A stretch of 27,075 nt of DNA, taken from Actinomycetes bacterium. Its GTDB lineage: Bacteria; Actinomycetota; Acidimicrobiia; Acidimicrobiales; RAAP-2. The notes beneath the pieces were generated by a model. It was given only the letters and a program-made list of their open reading frames with translations. It was not told where the DNA came from and did not search any database. Shown piece after piece: positions 6,939 to 14,517 of this stretch (position 1 is its first letter; each line of letters begins with the position of its first letter). The position numbers were made by a program, and so were the translations under genes. Where the stretch lies: NCBI GenBank assembly GCA_021841725.1, contig JAKCEC010000002.1, forward strand, positions 1-27,075, in the 5' to 3' direction.

Positions 6939-8395
6939 GCGCGCGACCCTCGGTCGTCATCGTCGGGGGCGGCATCGCGGGCCTGGCCGCGGCCTGGGAG
7001 CTCACCGGCGCGGGTGAGGGGCCGAGCGACTCGACCCCGCGCGTCGAGATCCTCGAGGCGGCGGCGCAACTGGGCGGGGCCCTGGCCGGGGCCGACTTCG
7101 CCGGGCGCTTCGTCGATCTCGGACCCGACGGCTTCCTCGCGCGCCGTCCCGAGGCGGTGACCCTGGCGCGAGAACTCGGCCTCGACGACCGCCTCGAGGG
7201 CATCGCGGCGGCGGGGGCCTCCATCTGGCTACGCGGCGCGCTCGAACCACTCCCCGAGGGCCTGGTCCTGGGCGTGCCCACCGACGCCGCGGCCCTCAAG
7301 AGGATGCGCGGCCTGTCGTGGAGCTCGCGCTGGGCGGCCTGGCGCGACCAACACGCGCCGCGGCGTCTCGCGGTCACCGACGACGTGAGCATCGGCGCCA
7401 TCTTGCGCACGAAACTGGGCAGCGAGTTGACCTACCAGTTGATCGAACCCATGGTCGGGGGCATCCAGGCGGGTCGCGTCGACCAACTCTCGGCCGCGGC
7501 CGTCTTCCCGGCCCTCTACGAGGCCGCCCAGCGCGGCGGCTCGATCATGAAGGCCCTGCGCGGGGCGGCCGGTCCCGCGACCGGGGCCGCCGCGGCCGCG
7601 GCGGGACCCCTCTTCATGTCCTTGACCAGTGGCGTGGGCTCACTGACGGGTGAGCTCGAGCGCCAGCTGCGCGCACGCGGCGTGGTGATCCGCACCGCCA
7701 CCCCCGCCACCGCGTTGCGGTCCGCGCCGTCGAGTCCCTACCCCTGGGAGGTGGACACCGCCGCCACGACGACCGGGGCCACCGCGGTCATCGTGGCCGC
7801 CCCGGCACCCACGGCCGGCCAGCTGACGGCCCACCTCGACCCCCACCTCGCGGCGCTGTCGAGCGTCGACAGCGCGGGCGCGGTGATCGTGACCCTTCTC
7901 TTTGACACCGCCGACACGCAGCTGCCGCCCACCGGGACGGGCGTGCTGATCCCCCTGGGTAGCGAGTGGGGCGACGACGTCATGATGACCACCGCACTCA
8001 CCTTCCTCGACCGCAAGTGGCCCCACCTGCGCCGCGACGGCCAGATCCTGTTGCGCGCCCACGTCGGACGCATCGACGACCGACGCAGCGAGGCGCTCGG
8101 GGACGAGGCCCTGAGCGAACGCGTCATCGGCGAGGTCACCACCGTGCTCGGACGGGTGGGTCGGCCCCTGGCGACCCGCGTGCAACGCTGGCCCCACGGT
8201 CTACCCCAGTACTACGTGGGACACCTGGATCTGATTGAGCGGGCGCGTCAGGCGTTGGCCCCCACGGCGATCCGTCTCGCCGGTAGCGCCTACGACGGCG
8301 TGGGGATCCCCGCCAGTATCGGCTCGGGACGGCGCGCGGCCCGTGAGGTACGCGACCTGCTCAACGTCGACGCCGGAGGAACGCGTCGCGCCTAG
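6935..8395 (+). CDS. cgoX: Coproporphyrinogen III oxidase, FAD-dependent (CgoX, formerly HemY)
   Basis: This 486-residue flavoenzyme removes six electrons from coproporphyrinogen III (protoporphyrinogen IX in the classical pathway). The N-terminal VVIVGGGIAG (7-16) is the FAD-binding Rossmann motif. GVGIPASIGSGRRAA near 455-469 is the C-terminal FAD block of HemY-type oxidases. I chose the GTG at 6935: it overlaps the hemH stop (GTGA), has GGAG six bases upstream, and starts just before the Rossmann strand. The open frame runs about 90 codons further upstream, but only through hemH in another frame. The coproheme decarboxylase needed to finish haem (hemQ/chdC) is not in this window. The last bases overlap the convergent phosphatase gene. 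Confidence 0.92.
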   Translation: MSARPSVVIVGGGIAGLAAAWELTGAGEGPSDSTPRVEILEAAAQLGGALAGADFAGRFVDLGPDGFLARRPEAVTLARELGLDDRLEGIAAAGASIWLRGALEPLPEGLVLGVPTDAAALKRMRGLSWSSRWAAWRDQHAPRRLAVTDDVSIGAILRTKLGSELTYQLIEPMVGGIQAGRVDQLSAAAVFPALYEAAQRGGSIMKALRGAAGPATGAAAAAAGPLFMSLTSGVGSLTGELERQLRARGVVIRTATPATALRSAPSSPYPWEVDTAATTTGATAVIVAAPAPTAGQLTAHLDPHLAALSSVDSAGAVIVTLLFDTADTQLPPTGTGVLIPLGSEWGDDVMMTTALTFLDRKWPHLRRDGQILLRAHVGRIDDRRSEALGDEALSERVIGEVTTVLGRVGRPLATRVQRWPHGLPQYYVGHLDLIERARQALAPTAIRLAGSAYDGVGIPASIGSGRRAAREVRDLLNVDAGGTRRA

Positions 8396-8880
8396 AGGTA
8401 GTAGCCCGAGTGGATGTAGAGGCACGGGACGCCCTCGGCCACGTACATCGCGTGATTCCCGGGGTCGTCCTCGAAGGACAGGCGGACCTCGAATCCGGCC
8501 GCCTGGATGTCGTGCAGGACGTCGCGCTTGAACGCCGAGACCCCCGAATAGTCGCCGAAGTCGCGCGTGACCAGTAGGTCCCAGCGCACGGCGAACCGTT
8601 CGAGCCACTCCACCGTCTGGGCCTGCACCCGCCGGGGCCGCCCGGTCACGAGCAGGACCGCCAGGGAGGGGTCGAGCAGGTCCAGGAGCCGCGACGTCTC
8701 CGGAATCAGGGGGTCCTGGTCGCACGCGTCGAAGAACGCGCGCCAGTCGCCGTCGCCGCGCAGGTGTTGGCGCCCGGAGGCGTCGGCGAGTACGCCGTCG
8801 ATGTCCACGACGACGCAGGGACGGTCACGCAGTGGCCCGCGGCGCCAGTACCAGTGTTCTTGAGGGTTGGTGGTCGACAT
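8392..8880 (-). CDS. HAD-superfamily phosphatase, polynucleotide-kinase-phosphatase-like
   Basis: This 162-residue soluble protein has the four HAD motifs in order. These are VVDIDGVLAD (24-33, nucleophile Asp26 and acid/base Asp28), VTGRP (78-82), Lys118 in AFKRDV, and FEDDPGNH (137-143) for Mg2+ binding. A short insert after motif I contains WRAFFDAC. The pattern resembles the phosphatase part of polynucleotide 3'-phosphatases and phage-type kinases, but no kinase domain is attached. The substrate could be a nucleic acid end or a small metabolite; I cannot tell. It begins with ATG at 8880, 48 bases from the divergent start of the next gene. Its stop TAG shares a CTAG with the cgoX stop, a four-base tail-to-tail overlap with no room for a terminator. 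Confidence 0.75.
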   Translation of the reverse strand: MSTTNPQEHWYWRRGPLRDRPCVVVDIDGVLADASGRQHLRGDGDWRAFFDACDQDPLIPETSRLLDLLDPSLAVLLVTGRPRRVQAQTVEWLERFAVRWDLLVTRDFGDYSGVSAFKRDVLHDIQAAGFEVRLSFEDDPGNHAMYVAEGVPCLYIHSGYYL

Positions 8881-8928
8881 ACGCTTTCGAGGGGTGGACG
8901 GAGAACAATCTCTGCGAGACTAGACGTC

Positions 8929-11922
8929 ATGGCAGCGATCGAGCGGCACACGCTACCCATACCTTACGGTCATCACGTCTTCGTCGTCAGCGACCTCAGT
9001 CTGTCGGCGCTGACCTCGACGATGAGCCGTCCGCTGGTCGAGTTGACGACGCTCCTCGGCGACATCGACGACCCCGCCGTCGTGGTGGTCGCCGGCAACC
9101 TCTTCTTTCCGCGTCCCGGGCACGCGTTCGCCGACGAGGTCGCGACGACCCTGGCCCACCTGAGCGACTTCGTCGACGCCGTGCGCGCCTTCGTCGCGCA
9201 CGAGACCCACCAGTTCTTCGTCGTGCCCGGCAGTGACGACGCGCTCCTCGCCAGCGACGACCGCGCCCAGGCACTCCTGCGCGACGTGGGGGCGGTGCTC
9301 GCCAGCGACCTCGTGCTCCAGGTCGCGTCGTCGCGGGGCGTGCGCGACCTCGCCATCGCCGCGGGGTCGCACCGCATCGACCTCGACAACGTGGACCCGG
9401 CCGACCGCGCCGACGCCGACCGCCTCGAGGATCCCGCCGCCCTCGCGAGTTTCGTGGCCTCGCGGGTGCTCTACCGTCGCCTCGCCCCGTGGATCTGGCT
9501 GGTGCTCATCGCCCTCGCCGCCGCCGACGCCTTCAACTCCTTGACCATGCTGGTCGGTCACTTCACGCACCACGTCTACCAAGTGCACGCGCCCCACACC
9601 AACAGTTTCTGGGGCAACCTGATCGTCAACCTGGTCGTCTTGGTCTCGGCGGAGGCCCTGGTGGTCGGCGCCGCGAGTCTGGTGGTGCGCCGGCGTTTCA
9701 ATCGTTCGCACCGGGGCGACGCCGAGAGCGAGCCCCTGGCCAACACCCTCGTCGACGGCGAGAACGCCCTGGATTTCGCGCGACGGATCGTCGAACGTGG
9801 GGGGGTCGGCGCGGTCATCGGCGGTGCCCCCCGTCCGGCCCTGGCCTTCCTCGACCGCGGCGTCTGCGCGGTGCCCGGCCCCTCGCGCACCGTCTTGATC
9901 AAGCGCGAGGGACGCGCGGGACTGCCGCCGGTGTTCACCTCGGTCCTGCGCCTGGGCATCGTGGAGATCGAGGCCGCCAGCGACGTCCAGGTGCGTCTCA
10001 TCGGGGGCGAGTCCGCGCTGTCGAGGTCGCGCGCCCTCGAGCGCCTCGTGGGGGGTTCCCCCGCGCAGGTGGGTCCCCCGCCGGGCACCACCACGCTCGG
10101 GTCCTGGCCCCACGGGGCGCCCTTCCCCGTCTCGGAGAACCGACTGCACCTGCAACGCCAGCAGCGCTCGGTGCGCCGCTGGGCCAGCGGACTGCTCTTC
10201 CTCGACGGTCTGGTGAACGTCGCGGTCACGGCGTCGCCCCCCCTGCGCACGCGCCTGCACACGGTCCTGACCATCTTGCCCCTCGGCGTGGCCCAGAGCG
10301 CGGCCGTCATCACGGCCGTGGCCGGCATCGCCATGATCATGCTCGCGCGCGGCGTGCGCCGGGGCCAGCGCCGGGCCTGGTTCTTGGCCCTGGCCGCGCT
10401 GGCCATCACGGTGGTCGCCCACCTGGCGCGGGGGGGATCGTTGCTGGCCTCGGTGGTCGCGGCCGCTTTGGCCGTGTTCCTCCTGCTGCAGCGTCGCCTG
10501 TTCCTCGCCGCGTCGGACCGCACCAGCGCCAGTACGATCCTGCCGCGTCTACTCGGTATCGCGGTCATCGCGGTCGTCGCGGCCTCCCTCGGCGTCGAGG
10601 CGGCGGCGCGCCATCGCCACCACCTGCCGAACTTCGGCGTGGTGTTGATGGGGTGCGTGGAGCGCCTGGTCGGCCAGTACAGCATCGTCCTGCCCGATCG
10701 CACCACCGACTTCGTCGACCCCGTCCTGTTGACGATCGGCGTCTCGATCGTGATCGCGACGCTCTACGTGCTGACCCGCCCGGTGGTGGACCGCCGACTC
10801 TCGAGCAACGCGACGAGCGCCGAACGGCGCGTCGCGGAGTTGCGCGCGCGCGACATCGTGCGCCGTCACGGCCGCGGGACCCTGGACTACTTCGCCCTGC
10901 GCGACGACAAGCAGTTCTTCTTCTTTCGCGACTCCCTCGTCGCCTACGCCGTCTACGGCGGCGTGGCGCTCATCTCGCCCGACCCCCTCGGCCCCGAGGC
11001 CGAGCGCACCGAGGTCTTCAACGCCTTTCGCGCGTACGCCGAAGCGCGCGGCTGGACCATCGCCATCATGGGCGCCGGCGCCGACTGGCTCGGCACCTAC
11101 CACGCGGCCGGGATGCACTACCTCTACCTCGGCGACGAGGCCATCGTCGACGTCCAGAAGTTCTCGCTCGAGGGCGGCAAGATGAAGGGACTGCGTCAGG
11201 CCACCACGCGCCTGAAGAAGCACGGCTACACGGTGCAGTTCCTGGACCCCGCCGACATCGACCCGGCCCAGGTCACCGGCGTGCTCGAGCTGATCTCGAT
11301 GCTGCGACGTGGCGAAGGCGAACGCGGATTCTCCATGATGCTCGGGCGGCTCTTCGACCCCAAGGACAAGGGCCTTCTGCTCACCCTGGTCTACGGACCC
11401 GACCATCGACCGGCGGCGGCGTGTCAGTTCGTGCCCTCGCCCGCCCTGCGCGGGTACTCCCTCGACCTCATGCGTCGCGACCCCGGCGAACACCCCAACG
11501 GCCTGATCGACTTCGCGCTGTGCGCCACCATCGACTACCTGCGCCAGCAGGGGGCCCAGGGGCTCAGCCTCAACTTCGCGGCGTTCCGTTCGGTACTCGA
11601 CGGTGAACGCGGCGAGGGGACCTTCACCCGCGTCGAGCGCTGGACGCTCAAGCGCCTCTCGGGCATCTTGCCCATCGAATCGCTCTGGCTCTTCAACGCC
11701 AAGTACCACCCGCGCTGGATGCCGCGCTACATCGTCTACCCCGCCGCCGAGAGTTTCGTGCCGGTGGTGGCGGCGATCCTGCGCGCCGAGTCCATCACCG
11801 AGATCCCGGTGCTGGGGCGCTTCCTCACCAACGATCCGCGCAACCGACCCGGTACGGTCGTGCCCGACGACGTCCTCGCCGCCGCCCAGCGGGTGGACGA
11901 GCAGGTCGACCAGGGGGCGTAG
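8929..11922 (+). CDS. Membrane protein: degenerate metallophosphoesterase fused to MprF-like aminoacyl-phosphatidylglycerol synthase
   Basis: This protein has 997 residues. Residues 1 to about 385 follow the order of an actinobacterial membrane metallophosphoesterase, with two helices (about 186-208 and 228-252) inserted, but its metal motifs are altered. SDLSL (21-25) lacks the usual His, AGNLFF (55-60) has Asn for Asp, PGSDD (100-104) replaces GNHD, and GGAPRP (298-303) replaces GHTHRP. Residues 417-616 hold about six helices, including the MprF-like MLARGVRRGQRRAW. Residues 640-960 form the GNAT-fold synthase domain (DUF2156) with EGGKMKGLRQATTRLKKHGY. MprF synthases move an amino acid from tRNA to phosphatidylglycerol, changing surface charge. 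Unlike mycobacterial LysX there is no lysyl-tRNA synthetase domain. The ATG at 8929 lacks a clear ribosome site, so a leaderless transcript is possible. The amino acid used is unknown. Confidence 0.8.
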   Translation: MAAIERHTLPIPYGHHVFVVSDLSLSALTSTMSRPLVELTTLLGDIDDPAVVVVAGNLFFPRPGHAFADEVATTLAHLSDFVDAVRAFVAHETHQFFVVPGSDDALLASDDRAQALLRDVGAVLASDLVLQVASSRGVRDLAIAAGSHRIDLDNVDPADRADADRLEDPAALASFVASRVLYRRLAPWIWLVLIALAAADAFNSLTMLVGHFTHHVYQVHAPHTNSFWGNLIVNLVVLVSAEALVVGAASLVVRRRFNRSHRGDAESEPLANTLVDGENALDFARRIVERGGVGAVIGGAPRPALAFLDRGVCAVPGPSRTVLIKREGRAGLPPVFTSVLRLGIVEIEAASDVQVRLIGGESALSRSRALERLVGGSPAQVGPPPGTTTLGSWPHGAPFPVSENRLHLQRQQRSVRRWASGLLFLDGLVNVAVTASPPLRTRLHTVLTILPLGVAQSAAVITAVAGIAMIMLARGVRRGQRRAWFLALAALAITVVAHLARGGSLLASVVAAALAVFLLLQRRLFLAASDRTSASTILPRLLGIAVIAVVAASLGVEAAARHRHHLPNFGVVLMGCVERLVGQYSIVLPDRTTDFVDPVLLTIGVSIVIATLYVLTRPVVDRRLSSNATSAERRVAELRARDIVRRHGRGTLDYFALRDDKQFFFFRDSLVAYAVYGGVALISPDPLGPEAERTEVFNAFRAYAEARGWTIAIMGAGADWLGTYHAAGMHYLYLGDEAIVDVQKFSLEGGKMKGLRQATTRLKKHGYTVQFLDPADIDPAQVTGVLELISMLRRGEGERGFSMMLGRLFDPKDKGLLLTLVYGPDHRPAAACQFVPSPALRGYSLDLMRRDPGEHPNGLIDFALCATIDYLRQQGAQGLSLNFAAFRSVLDGERGEGTFTRVERWTLKRLSGILPIESLWLFNAKYHPRWMPRYIVYPAAESFVPVVAAILRAESITEIPVLGRFLTNDPRNRPGTVVPDDVLAAAQRVDEQVDQGA

Positions 11923-11923
11923 T

Positions 11924-13480
11924 TCAGGCGCCGGGGAGCACCGTCACCCACGACGGGGCCGAGCGGTAGCTCACCCCGTAGCCCGCGTAGCTCGCCCACA
12001 CCGCGGCGCGCCCGAGCGGCGGGTCCGCCACCGTCAGGAGGCATTCGCCGAAGGGGCTCGCGACGCAGGTGAGGATGCGCGCACCCACGTGCACCGTGAT
12101 GGGACTCTGGGGATAGATCCCCTCGGCGTTGGCGACGACGCCGGTGACCTGCACGATGAGCGGCTGGCCCGCGCGCACCACCGGGGCCGGCGAGCGCGCC
12201 TGCAGGGTCCAGTGGGCCACCGCGATGAGCCACTGCGGATCGGTGGGCGCCGAGTAGCCGAAACGATTGTGGGCCTGGGTGCTCACCGAGTAGACGACGC
12301 CGTTGGCGAGGCCGCGAATGACGCAATTGGGCTGGTAGTCGACCGACGCGTGGCACGTCCACGCCCGGGTCCCGTCGGTGACCGTGACGAGGTACCCGTC
12401 CACGGGCGCCCCCCCGGGGCTGGTCGGCGGATGCTGATAGGTCCACACCTGTCCGCTGGCGACGTTGCCCGACACGTCGTTCGGCGGCGTCGCCACGGTG
12501 GGGCCGCAGTACCCGCTCACCGCGCGCGTCGCGATGGTGCCCGCGCTGTCCACGGCCACGAAGGCGAGGTCCCCGTAGCCCACCCCCGTCCAGTCGGCCG
12601 TCGCGTCGGTGGGTACCGCCGTGGCGTTCCAGGACGTCGCGGAGTGCGACGTGATCATCTCATTGACGTGACCCGTCACCTGGCCCGTCGCCACGAAGGT
12701 GCCGCACCCGAAGGTCGAGGCGTTCATCTGCTGGAGCGTGTTCGTGCGGTGCACGACCCACACGTAGCCGAGCATCGACGTCGCGGCCAGGCCCTGGGGA
12801 CTGAACGCGCTGAAGACCCCGTTGCCGTAACTCACGGCGAACCACGCGGCGCCGGGGACGCTGATGGGGTAGAAGCTCCAGTGCACGCCGTCGAGTGAGA
12901 TCAGGGCGTCGCCGTCACCACTGTCGACCGCGATGAAGCGTCCGGCGCCGAACGTGATCGAATTCAGGAGGAACTGCGAACGCACCCAGGTGACGGCCCA
13001 GTGGACCCCGTCGCTCGAGGTGATGAACTGGCCCTGGGCGCTGACCGCGACGAAGCGCCCCGCGCCGAAGGCCACCCCGGTCCACTCGCCGACGGGGCCG
13101 GGCAGCGCACTCCAGTGCACGCCGTCACTCGAGATCATCTCCTCGGGCGCACCGGTGGCGACGGACAGGGCCACGAACCGGCCGTCGCCGAAGGCCACCG
13201 ACTGCCACGCACCCGCGGGGGCGGCGTGCAACGACCAGTGCGTCGCGTCGCGCGAGACGGCGACCGACGACCCGTGCCCGACGACCACGAATCGACCGGC
13301 CGCGTACGTCGTGGCGTACCAACTGGCGATCCCCGGTGACTGCGAGGTCACGCGCCACGCGCTCGGTGGCGCCACCGCCACCGCGGGACCAGTGACGCCC
13401 GCCAGCAACGACGTCACCAACGCCGCCGCGACCACGACGCGTCGCGTCGCCCGGCGTTCCCGAACACCCACGTTTTTCAT
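11924..13480 (-). CDS. Exported seven-bladed beta-propeller protein with Fn3/Ig-like modules
   Basis: This 518-residue protein has an N-terminal signal sequence (about 8-37). Residues 41-320 contain seven repeats of about 40 residues, with strand blocks starting near 53, 92, 133, 171, 213, 252 and 297. The pattern is W..V.FG.GRFVAV, then an exposed turn, then SSDGVHW. The opening AWRVTSQSP at 41 supplies the strand missing from the last repeat, as in a ring-closed propeller. An Fn3-like module (about 330-420) and an Ig-like module (about 425-518) follow. Such proteins usually bind ligands or cell-wall material outside the cell; the target is unknown and no catalytic motif is evident. The ATG at 13480 is given as start, but the GTG at 13471 may be the true one. 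The stop lies one base from the preceding convergent gene. Confidence 0.75.
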   Translation of the reverse strand: MKNVGVRERRATRRVVVAAALVTSLLAGVTGPAVAVAPPSAWRVTSQSPGIASWYATTYAAGRFVVVGHGSSVAVSRDATHWSLHAAPAGAWQSVAFGDGRFVALSVATGAPEEMISSDGVHWSALPGPVGEWTGVAFGAGRFVAVSAQGQFITSSDGVHWAVTWVRSQFLLNSITFGAGRFIAVDSGDGDALISLDGVHWSFYPISVPGAAWFAVSYGNGVFSAFSPQGLAATSMLGYVWVVHRTNTLQQMNASTFGCGTFVATGQVTGHVNEMITSHSATSWNATAVPTDATADWTGVGYGDLAFVAVDSAGTIATRAVSGYCGPTVATPPNDVSGNVASGQVWTYQHPPTSPGGAPVDGYLVTVTDGTRAWTCHASVDYQPNCVIRGLANGVVYSVSTQAHNRFGYSAPTDPQWLIAVAHWTLQARSPAPVVRAGQPLIVQVTGVVANAEGIYPQSPITVHVGARILTCVASPFGECLLTVADPPLGRAAVWASYAGYGVSYRSAPSWVTVLPGA

Positions 13481-13506
13481 TGTATAGCCACCATGTCATC
13501 GTGAAC
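13479..13506 (-). promoter_or_regulatory. Candidate promoter of the propeller gene
   Basis: On the minus strand GTTCAC (13506-13501), a 16-base spacer and TACAAT (13484-13479) form a -35/-10 pair. The -10 overlaps the annotated ATG. Transcription would therefore begin at about 13472-13471, right on an in-frame GTG (codon 4), which would make the mRNA leaderless. The alternative is translation from the ATG using the weak GGTGG upstream. Confidence 0.45.
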
Positions 13507-13595
13507 ACACCCCGAGCCCCACCCGTTCGCAACAGCGCCACAATTCGCTCGCGTTCCGTCCGCGTCGGCCCTCGGGCCCGCGAGACGGTGGCATC

Positions 13596-14507
13596 ATGGA
13601 GGGCGTGCGACGGGCGACGTCTTTCAAGGTGGGGGGCTCGCGGGCCGCGGACGCGGTCTCGACCCGCGGGCGCCCGCGGTACTACATCGTCGTAGCGCCC
13701 CTGATCCTGCTCACGGTCCTCGCCGGCGCGGACGCGCGCGGAACCATCGCCCGCGCCGCGTCGCTGCGCGGGCCCCGGGTCGTGGTCTCGGGGTTCTCCG
13801 AGGCGGGTGACGCCATCGACCGCGGGGTCTCCTCGGTGTTCTCCTCGCGCTGGACGACGGTGTCGGCCACCACGTCGGGCGTCTACCTCGTCACGTCGAC
13901 GGCCCCGGGGCCGAACACCTACCGGTTCGTGCCCGTCGCGGGTCAGCCGCTGCGCGTGGGCACCTACGACGATCTCCAGGCGGCGCTCACGCGATCCGCC
14001 GGCTTCGCCGGCATCTCGGTCACGGGCCCGGGCCGACCCGCGGGGTGCCGGTACCTCACGGGAAGCTTTCACGTCTGGGACATCGCGAGTGACGCGGGCG
14101 GGTCACTGACGCGCCTGGACCTCACCTACGTGGAACACTGCGACGCCGGACGCGCCGCCAATTACGGCGAAGTCCTCCTCAACGACGCCCCCCACCTGGG
14201 CGCGCTCGTCGCCTCGGCCACTCGCCTCACCTTTCCCGACCAGACCCCCACCCTGCCCTACGTCCTCATGAACCCGACCTCGAGGGTCCAGCCCGTGTCG
14301 CTGCGCCAGAGCACCACGACGGTGAGTCACTTCCGGGTGACGCCGGTCGTGGCGTCGTGCGCCCTCGCGGTGCCCGCGAACTCGGCGTGCACCTACCTGA
14401 TTCGACTGGTGCCCCCCACGCCCGGCACCTACACGTCGACCGTGCTCGCCGCCTCGACCAACGCCGTGCTGGCGTTACCCCTCACGGGACACGCCGGGGG
14501 CGCGTGA
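13596..14507 (+). CDS. Membrane-anchored exported protein, two beta-rich domains
   Basis: This 303-residue protein has a cytoplasmic basic N-terminus and one hydrophobic segment at about 29-44. Residues 60-195 resemble a domain I know from many bacterial exoproteins: a PLRVGTY turn, then GRPAGCRYLTGSFHV, then LTYVEHC. Cys151 and Cys182 are placed to form a disulphide. Residues 205-300 look like an Ig-like (HYDIN/ASPM-type) module with a second pair, Cys255 and Cys265. No enzyme motif is visible and I do not assign a function. It is divergent from the propeller gene, 115 bases away, and may act with it at the surface. The ATG at 13596 has no strong ribosome site, so the start is uncertain. Its last 33 bases overlap the convergent ATP-grasp gene. 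Confidence 0.7.
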   Translation: MEGVRRATSFKVGGSRAADAVSTRGRPRYYIVVAPLILLTVLAGADARGTIARAASLRGPRVVVSGFSEAGDAIDRGVSSVFSSRWTTVSATTSGVYLVTSTAPGPNTYRFVPVAGQPLRVGTYDDLQAALTRSAGFAGISVTGPGRPAGCRYLTGSFHVWDIASDAGGSLTRLDLTYVEHCDAGRAANYGEVLLNDAPHLGALVASATRLTFPDQTPTLPYVLMNPTSRVQPVSLRQSTTTVSHFRVTPVVASCALAVPANSACTYLIRLVPPTPGTYTSTVLAASTNAVLALPLTGHAGGA

Positions 14508-14517
14508 GGGGTAACGC
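14472..14517. terminator. Perfect 15-bp inverted repeat, probable bidirectional terminator
   Basis: GCGTTACCCCTCACG at 14472-14486 is the exact reverse complement of 14503-14517, with a 16-base loop between them. The stop codons of the two convergent genes lie in the two arms: TAA of the minus-strand gene at 14477-14475 and TGA of the plus-strand gene at 14505-14507. A strong GC-rich hairpin without a U-tract is common at actinobacterial gene ends. It would work in both directions. Confidence 0.65.

Noticed and set aside
8370..8420. Possible terminator between cgoX and the HAD gene
   Set aside because: Only a six-base GC stem with an imperfect position is visible, inside coding sequence. The genes overlap by four bases.
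8885..8928. Promoter for the MprF-like gene
   Set aside because: AACAAT and TAGACG are present, but neither has a matching -35 box at normal spacing, and the second would start transcription past the ATG. I did not list it.
9489..11606. 705-codon open frame within the MprF-like gene in another frame
   Set aside because: The product is an Arg/Gly/Pro/His-rich shadow typical of high GC. The real frame shows membrane helices and a conserved synthase domain.
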